From Paralichthys olivaceus (lineage: Eukaryota; Chordata; Actinopteri; Pleuronectiformes; Paralichthyidae), in NCBI RefSeq assembly GCF_024713975.1, contig NC_091106.1:8721001-8785000 (forward strand): 64,000 nt of DNA, given 5' to 3'. The translations under genes and the position numbers were made by a program. Shown in pieces: positions 12,217-21,400 of the stretch. The stretch's first letter is position 1. Each line of letters starts with the position of its first letter. A model generated the notes under the pieces. It did not search any database. It was given only the letters and a program-made list of their open reading frames with translations, and was not told where the DNA came from.

Positions 12217-15200
12217 GGCAGATGTCATGAGGTTTCAAAGAATTAAGATCTTAAATTTAAAATATAATTTCCTTGCATTCTATTGATTTATAATATTTAC
12301 TTTTCACTTGGCCTGTGGTAATACTATTGCACCTTTCTTTATGATATAATATATTTAGTAATTGAGCCGCAGTAAGTTAAGATCAGCTGCTTGACTCAGT
12401 CCACAGAACCCTGAAGCTGCACAAAGAGATGTTCACCTATATAATCAAAGTTCAGAGAAGTTCGACTCAGTACACAATATACACCTGTCTATTTAAATTT
12501 GTATTAATAATTAATGAATCGAGTTTCCAAATCGCACCAAACTCACCTCTGAACAATACACAAAAGTGTGAAGCCGATAAAAAAAACTGAAAGAGATTTG
12601 TAGAATCAGTAGTATTGTACATGTGCTCTGTTAACTTATTACTTATCTGTTTATTTAGCCTGGAAATTGTTCTTGTTAAAGACAAGTTTTACATGCTTAA
12701 TTTGTGAGACAAATAGCAGCAGGGAATGACGGGCAGCGCACACTGGGTTACGTGAAAATGCCATAATGCATTTTCCCTGTGCGTTTGACAGCGCTGGACG
12801 CAGCCTTTGAGTTCCAGCATCAGCTGCTAGTGCCCAGCACCTGGAAGACGGAGGTGAAAGAAGAAAGTTCCAGCAGTGAGGAGGAGGATGATGATGAAGA
12901 GGAGGAGCAAGAAGAAGATGCCAGTGGTGAAGATGAAGAGGTAATAGAGGTGCACATGGTCTTATCCCTGCTATATCACAGTTGAAACAGATTCTCAAAA
13001 TGTCTCTTTTCCTGTCGGCAGGAGGAAGTGGAGCCGTTCCCAGAGGAGAGGGAGAACTTCCTACAGCAGCTCTACAAATTCATGGAGGATCGAGGTAAAG
13101 TCCAAAGAGCAGTTAAACTGGTGTCTACAGAAACATCTCCTTTCTCTTAAATGTGTCTTTTAAATCCTGCAGTTACAGGGTTTTGTTTTAGTTGCAGCTG
13201 TAGAAATTAAAAAAGGTTGTGACAGATTCTTCACAATAAGTTTAGGTCTGGGAGGTTTAATGAAAACACGTTCTGTATTTTTCACCTTTAGTCAAAGGTC
13301 TGTATCCACGCCTCATTGAGCTACTGTGATTAACCTTATCTCAACAAGAAATGTCTCTATATGTGTGGCTTCTTCTTTTACCAACACTGTTTATTAAGAT
13401 GTTTTAAGAGCAATGATGGAAATACAATTACTGTACTTATGCTTCGTCATCCATTGCCTCCAATCCAACTACTCAAAGAGAGAACTATTTTTACTCACAT
13501 TTATTTGATAACTTTAATTTAAATTTTTTATGGTTGATAGAAAACAAGTGAACCTTAAATAAAAGATTTAATTAGACCAACTCCGCCAACCAAAACAGTA
13601 ATGGGAGCATTTTGAGTACTTTTAATACTTAAACTACATTTTCAAAATGTATTTTTGCAATACAGGACTATATTAAATACGGTTATTTCATAGTTTTTCT
13701 AAGTGAAGTGTCTGAATACTTTTGTCCTTTGAACCAAACCTGCAGCTCTGCCTCTCTCTCTCTGTTGAAATAAACCTTTGTGTCTTCCATCTCCTCACCT
13801 GTTCAATCTTCCTCCTCAGGAACTCCCATCAACAAGCGGCCTGTTCTGGGCTACAAGAACCTGAACCTGTTCAAGCTCTACAGGCTGGTGCACAAACTGG
13901 GCGGCTTTGATAACGTGAGTGCCGCTCTGACAGCAATAACTGTCGCTGGCGTTTGCTTCTGGTCACACTTGTGTTGTTGTTGATGCTGACTGGGTCGTTT
14001 CTGTGTCCACGTTTTGAGCAGATTGAAAGCGGCGCAGTTTGGAAGCAAGTCTATCAGGATCTGGGAATCCCAGTGCTGAACTCTGCCGCTGGCTACAATG
14101 TCAAATGTGCTTACCGCAAGTACGTACAGAAACTGCAACCGCAGCCTCTCAGAGCTTTTGACTCGACCGGAGATGCAGCTTTTGTTTCTTTAATTTTTTC
14201 AAAACCGACACAGTTTTTAATCTGTTTTATTTATTTATGTATGATGCTTCCTCTTTTTAGTAAACTCCCTTAGAGTAAATGGATCTTTGCAATATTTGGC
14301 TTTTTGCTGTAAAGTTGTTGGAGCGGAGAAGAACAGTGAAATTCCAAATGGCGTCTTCTGGTTGTGTTGACGAGGAATGTGTTATCATGCAGGTACTTGT
14401 ATGGATTTGAGGAATACTGCACGTCCACCGCCATAACCTTCAGGATGGACCTCCCCTTCAAGCAAGGTCTTAAGGGGGAGGTGAAGTCTGAGGAGGAGGC
14501 TGCAGGAGCAGCTCCCACATCCTCTGGGTCAGAAGACCAAAAAGCCCAGGTGGATGAGGAACCTTGCAGTGCGCAGTCTGTAGTCTGCAAGGTGCATTCT
14601 CCTAAATACTGTCTGAATTATAAAAATAAATACATACACTTATGTTGGATATTTAATCAAAACTTTACTTTAGTGTAATCTTTGCAAACCCCTCGTGTAT
14701 TTGTTTATATTAAAATCATCCCTCTCCCTTAGGAGGAGAAACCTGATATAACCCGAAACAAAACGGAGTCTGAACCTCCAAAGTCCGAGGAAAAGGACAG
14801 TACGGATGATGACGACGGGGAAGAAGACGCCCCCCACAACGGCGACGCAGAGGAGGGCTCGTCGACGGCTCACCTTACAGCCGAGAATTTGAAACAGGAG
14901 CTCGATGAGGAGCAGGAGAGCAAGGACAACTCTGGGTAGGTGGTCTGAAAGGACGGTCCCTCCACCAGGGTGGTAAAAAAGAAAACATCCTCATGGCACA
15001 AACACAAACTCCATGCGGGGGCCCCGTGCTGGGCCCCTGCAGGGTGAAACTGTGTTGACATTCAGTCTGGCCTTCTGTATAGAAAAATTTAAAAAGTTTC
15101 TTAAGACAAAAAGACCTGAGGCATCCACTCAGAGGCAAAGCCTAAAAGACCATTAGCAAATGAGAAGAAGTGACCCCTCTGACCTTAATGATACTAATAC

Positions 15201-15406
15201 GCTCTTTACCCACAATCACCTCTACCTGCTAACCAGAGAGGAAAGCTCTCCCCCCTCTTCCTCTCTGTCTCTCTCTCATCTAACCAAGCTTTTACCCCCT
15301 GCCATTTTTGCCATTATTATTTTTTGTGGCTTAGTCGGCATCAGCTGGCAGAGACATCTTAGAGCACCAAAGCCTGACTGCTACTTTTCACCTGGCATGT
15401 CATGCT

Positions 15407-15456
<50 letters not shown>

Positions 15457-18400
15457 TCCCTCTCCCTCTCTCCCTCTCTCCCTCTCTCCGTGGCTGGGTT
15501 TGTTTGACTGCGTCCAGCCACATCTCACTCGGTCGCACACGACATGGCTGTGCTCGTTCTGGTTTCTCCCCCTCTCCTCAACTCTTATCTCTGTCTCTCT
15601 GGCCCTCTCTCTTTCTGTCTTCTCTCATTTTTTTGGCTTTTTTATGTTCAGCTTTAGTAAATGTTCCATGTGTGTGAGTGTTGTCACTGATGCATTAGCA
15701 CACTAGTTGCCAGATAGAGCTTCAGAGGCAGTAACCTTCAGAGGGTAAAAAAAGAAAATCTCTATGCTGATAAATGTTTGTTCTGGGTAGTTGAATCGTG
15801 TAGTCTTGGTTAGATGTCTATTCCCTTATTGTTGCCTGTCTGCGGCTTCAAGATCCTCTATAGTTTAGGCGTGTATTTGTTCAAGCTGCAGGTTGACACT
15901 TGTGTTAAGGCGGTATGGGTCACTGAGGACTGGCTTGAAAACACTGCCGGGAAATATAAACAGTCTGTTTTTTTGCTTTTTTTTGTGTCCAACTGAACTT
16001 CAGGATGTTGTGATCACACACTGCTGCTCTTTGGCTACATCCATACCGCTATGTTTTTGTTTGAAAAATGCATCAACTCTGTTACCGATATGCCTGGAGT
16101 CAACACTACTCCAGAGTTCTAGAGCCGCTTGAAAATACTGCTGGCCTCTTTAAGTTTGAAAACTCTTGGGCAGCATGGTAGTCTGGACTGGGAGAAACAG
16201 GGATGTTCAGACACTATGATGTCAACACTGAACCTTTTGCTGATTGGGTCTTGTTGTTCATTTACGTCACCTATTCATCAGGCTACCGTAGTCTTGGCTA
16301 CCAGTGTATAGTGCATCATGGATAATAATAATATAATTATACTTTATAATTAGTTTTAGAGTTACTGACCCTGTTGCACAGTTAAATTCTGCATTTTACA
16401 ATGTTACAACTGTTTACATGCATCAGAGAGAGCAATCTGCAACTAACAACCAAATTCTACCTGTTTACACTGACACATGCATGTCCAGTGTATGTGAGTG
16501 GTCACATGATAAGCATTTTAGTTGCATTAGTTATGCTGATACAAAATGCTTGTGTGGGCACTGGAAAGAGTCTGTTTAGTTTAGTTTCAAATGATAATGT
16601 AGTAGTATGGATGTAGCCTTAGTATCTCTCTGTGAAGCTCTCACCACCCATGGCTGTGGGCACACTACAATATGATCACTGTCATATGTGGACAGTCTGG
16701 AGGTTCCCTGATCTTTAGACGTTGTCAGGGTCATTGTTCCTCAGAGGCGATGTGTCAGTGTGACGGTTCACAGATTCACACAGCGGACAACCTGCTGGCA
16801 GGCCTAATCTGATCCGTCCTGATTGTATCAAACCTGTTTGATGATCACTGTCTGTAATCTGGATCACACAGTGTAAAATTTAGTTTAAGGGAAACTTTAA
16901 ATGTGAAAAATGGTTTTAATTAAATAATTGTGAGAGAAACTCTTGATCTGCAGTAATTGTTAAGTTACTGCATGAGTGCTATTTACCTTTGACCTTTTTA
17001 ATGATGAAGAATGTCTAATGAAAAGACTTTCATCCCGTTTTCCCTGTGCATAATAATATGAGTGGATTTATTTTAATCCCTATGGTTTTGAGGAATTAAT
17101 ATGCCGGTTAGTTTTTGATTAATCACTTGGTTTATAATGGTGACTTGATCAGATGTATTATTATGTCTGACCAAAAGTACAAATGTAAGACCAAGAAAAA
17201 CAGCATATTGGCACATTTGAGAACCAACAACAGATTGGATGAAAATGACGTATTTATGCAGCTCTGTGTGTGTGTGTTTGTGTGTGTGTTATAACCTATT
17301 GACGCTTATTCTTTTATTCTATGAAACCGATACATGCGGTGTGTTTTCAGCATCATTTGTCATTTAAAGTTGAGTGTGTCCCCAGTCGTAGGGTGTTCAG
17401 TTTCCACAGTTGTCACAATTTGATCATTGCTTCCTCTTCTGCATGGAAATCATGCTCTGTGCAGTTAGTTGTGAAATGAATTGCATTGAGCACTGAGGTT
17501 CTTTGGATGTTGCAGCCGTGCCTCCTCCCCGTGCCATTAGTCTGGCTTTCAGTCGCTGCCTGCCAAGTTGTGCTTTGCCGTGCTAACCTGGCCCTGTGGC
17601 CCCTGCGCCTAAACTACTGACCGGCACTCCTGCACCGCCCATACACCCTCCAGCTTCGACAAGTCCTTACTGTTCCCCACTAGCTCCTCCTTGTGGCTGC
17701 TTTGTTTCTTACAGTGAGTGTGTGCAAGTGTGTGTATGTTTGAGTATGTGTTGGTGTATGAGAATCCCAAGTAGCTGCTGTGTGGATGTAGGGTTAGATA
17801 GTCTAACAGTAGAGTCATTTCCCATACAAGATGATTTATATTTGCCATGAAAAGATGATGTTTTATTTGCTGAAACTCTCCATGTACTGTTCTCTGACTG
17901 GCTTGCTGTAAATGATTCAGTTGTTTATGCTGCAGTTTGCTATAGGTTACACTGGACCAGGACAGAAAATGGAAAGTTTATGTTTGTTAATAGATAAGGG
18001 CCTAGTGTTGTAATGGGACATGGCAGGCGAGGGTGGAGCAAATAAGATAGAGAACAGGCTTTTGAAGCAGCAGCAGCAGGCAGTGAGTCGGGTGGGTGGC
18101 TGCGGGTGGGGCTCTGTGGTGTTCACTGGGGCAGCCTAGGGCCAGGAAGTGCTGAACTGTTTTTCTTGCAGGGATGACAGCAGTCAGGAGGGGGAGGAGG
18201 GGGAGGAGTTTGAGTGTTACCCCCCGGGGATGAAGGTGCAGGTGAGGTATGGGCGAGGCCGCAATCTGAAGACGTACGAGGCCACTGTGAAAGAGGCAGA
18301 CGTGGAGGGGGGAGAGGTGCTCTACCTGGTGCACTACTGTGGCTGGAACGTCAGGTAAGACAGGACCTGGGGAGAAATCACCTAACGTCTATATTCACCC

Positions 18401-21400
18401 TAAAGAAAGAAAGAAAAAAGAAAGACATCTTTTAACCTTTGGGATCACCGCTACACTGGGTATCCCTGCAGCAGTAAAGCATCCCTTCCTCACAATTCTG
18501 CTTCATCTAATCCAGTCCCATGGTCAGTACTCTGATTATGGAGCACACTGGGCCATCTAGTGGCAGAAACAGAATTGAGTTTTGGGTCGATGTGGATCAC
18601 TCCTCAGCTTCCCTCACTCAGTTTTTGACTGAATCCCCTGTCTGTCTGTCCCCCAGCTGTCTGTCTCTCAACTAAATCCACAGACAGGCTGAACTTCCAC
18701 CAGTTTAACCAGTGGTTCTGATTCAACAAAATTTATGAATTGGTATTTCAAAGTGAGCGACCCTTCTCTGAATCCTCTGAAAGGCCAAATAAAGTGCTGC
18801 TACACTCACCTCTACCTCTCAACCCTCTCCCCCCTCCCCAGCGGGTCAGGGTTAATGCAGTGTTAAGTAGAGTGTTAGGGTACCATGACACAGAGGTTAA
18901 CTAGTGCAATCAGCATTCCATTGTCTCAATGTCGTTGTGTGGTCCTCTAGCACTCTATGAAACAGTGGGATGTTTCTCTGCATTGTGTCTGTCGTGTGTG
19001 TGATGTTGTGAAACTGTTCATCTCCCTCATACGACACAAGTAGCACCCCTGGTACTGTCGGAACTTTGTTGAACATGATTTGTGTGGTGGTCGGTGTTAA
19101 TATTGTTTCTTTCTCCATCGTGAAAAGGTTTGTCCTCTTCCCACATTAACACCATGGGATTCCTCCTTGTGCTGTTCAGGCTTAGTTTGTCACAGCAACA
19201 TGTTGGAGTCAGACAGTAGAGGTGTTTGTGTGGTGGGTGGTGTGAGAGATTTCATGCTCCTGTCAAAGATCTGAATTATGAATCTATTTCTTTTCCTTTT
19301 GTACTCATTTTTTTTTAGATATGATGAATGGATCAAAGCTGACAAGATTGTGCGGCCCGCCAATAAGAATGTTTCAAAAATAAAGCACCGCAAAAAAATA
19401 AAGGTATGAGTTTAGAGAGTTGCTACTTTTCAGCTTAAACTTGCTGCGATGCTATGATGTGACTCACTGACTGTGTTCAATTCTGACAGAACAAATCCGA
19501 GAGGGAGAGAGACAGGCTGGAGAGGATCAATGACCGAGAAGTCCTCGGCCCGTCGCCCAACGGTAACCGCGTCCCGCGCTCCAAATGTGGCCTGAGTCAT
19601 GATGTCTTTTCCAAGATGGACGAGGGTGAGGACAAAGGGACTGCAGTCAAGTCTATAGAAATTACCTCTATCCTCAATGGCTTGCAAGGTAGCAACACTC
19701 ATTAGCCTGTAGATTAGGACTGTTTGACTCTGAATAGGTGTTTTATGCCTGTTGATATACTGCTGAAATCTAAGTGGTGCTCTGTCTTATTTGCTTCAGC
19801 TTCTGAGATGTCCTCTGACGAGAGTGAGCACGAGGATGAGGAGGCGGAGCATATTGAAGAGGATCACCCAGGTTGCAGAGGCAGCCTCAAAAAGGCCCCA
19901 CTAGAGCCGGCGCAAACATCAGAGCATTGGGAGGGCGGGACTCCACCTGAAGGGTCCAAACCTGCTCCAGTCTCAGGAAAGAACCAAGACGTAGTCAATG
20001 CAGAGAGCACTGACTCCGGGAAGCGCAGAGGTCAACCTGAGTCCGAGGGAGAGACGAGCACCAGGAAGAGGAAATCTGACAGTGCAGCTGAGAGGACCAC
20101 AAAAGGCCAATCCAAAGCTAAGACGAGGAACACCAGGAGTGCCGACTGGTTACCTGGAGGCTCTCCTAGGAAAATGGAGGAGAGAGCGGCCGGTCCCGGT
20201 GAGGAGAGGGGCCCCTCATCTAACAGCAGCTCTGATTCTGAGGGTGCAGCGCTGGCTGAGGCCCCGGCTGAGGGACCTCAACGAGGCCGCCCAAAAACCA
20301 AAGGTTCCCCTTCTAAGAAATACAACGGGATGAAGGAGAAGTCCAAATCAAACAGACAAGCAGGGTTCTGGGAGATTCCTGAAAAGAGGGCAAAAGCATC
20401 AGGGAATGCTGAGGAAAGGCCCGCTGTCCGTGCTAAAGGACAAAAGGATGTGTGGTCAAGCATCCAGGCGCAGTGGCCGAAGAAAACTCTGAAAGAGTTG
20501 TTCTCTGACTCGGACACAGAGGCCGCCAACTCTCCTTCCCCGCCTGTACCTTCGTGCCTGGAGGAGCCGAGTCTCGACCAGGATGCTGGGCCCGAGGACG
20601 AAGCCTCAGAAGAGCAGATGGAGAACGACAAACTCCAGGAGTTTCCAAGCAGTGGCAGTAACTCTGTACTCAACACTCCGCCAACAACACCTGAGTCCCC
20701 CTCGGGAGGAGGCAGCACCGTGGAAGACTCTGTTCAAGTGCAGCCTTCCTCCCCTCTGCCGTCCATACCCCCTGCCTTGCCTTCAGAGACAGTTGCTGAC
20801 GCTCTACCCCCAGGACCCATACAGGAGGAGGTGGCAGGCGGGCGCAGTGAAACGGACAGCAGCACGGTGGAAGTGGAGAGTCTGGGCGGGGAGCCGCAAG
20901 ACCTCCCTCAGGACGAAGGGGCGGGTTCCCCCTCGAAGGTGTTTGATGTCAGCCTCTCCTACAACAACAGCAGCAGCAGCTGCAGCCTAGAGCTGAGCAG
21001 CAGCAGCCAACAGGAGAACGAGCAGAAGTCCAAAGGTACAAATAATGGTAAATGTGATATTTTGTGTATTTTTCAATGACAGAATTCATTATTTTTCTTC
21101 AGGATTGAAAAGTAAAGAAATACATACTGACAGCTCATTTCATAGTCTGTCTGTTCACTCACCGTTTTCTCTTTTTGTCTTTGCAGCGTCTGCGAGTCAG
21201 AAGCGCCAGAAAGAATCACAGACAGGTGGAGCCGCAAAGAAACACAAGCCAAACCGCAAGAGCCTCGGTGTGCCTCCCAAAAAGAATAGGAAAACAGGTA
21301 AGGAGATCTGCACTTAGCATCTACACACGGCTTGCCTTCTTATTTCCAATGCTGCCAGTGTTTTTATCAGCTGTAGAAGTTCTGTTTCAGACTCTCTCAT

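Larger units (their letters stand above)
14936..18171 (+). other. arid4b: arid4b intron with TC repeat and MITE
   Basis: 3.2-kb intron holding a long TC microsatellite (15412-15487), a complete MITE-like element (16033-16618) and a TG-rich patch near 17265-17290. No coding sequence is supportable; the Ser/Leu-rich ORFs here are translations of the TC repeat. Confidence 0.8.

Noticed and set aside
15160..15677. Leu/Ser-rich ORFs of about 90-115 codons
   Set aside because: They are direct translations of the TC microsatellite.
20278..20718. Reverse-strand ORF of 146 codons inside the large arid4b exon
   Set aside because: Antisense shadow of strongly supported arid4b coding sequence.
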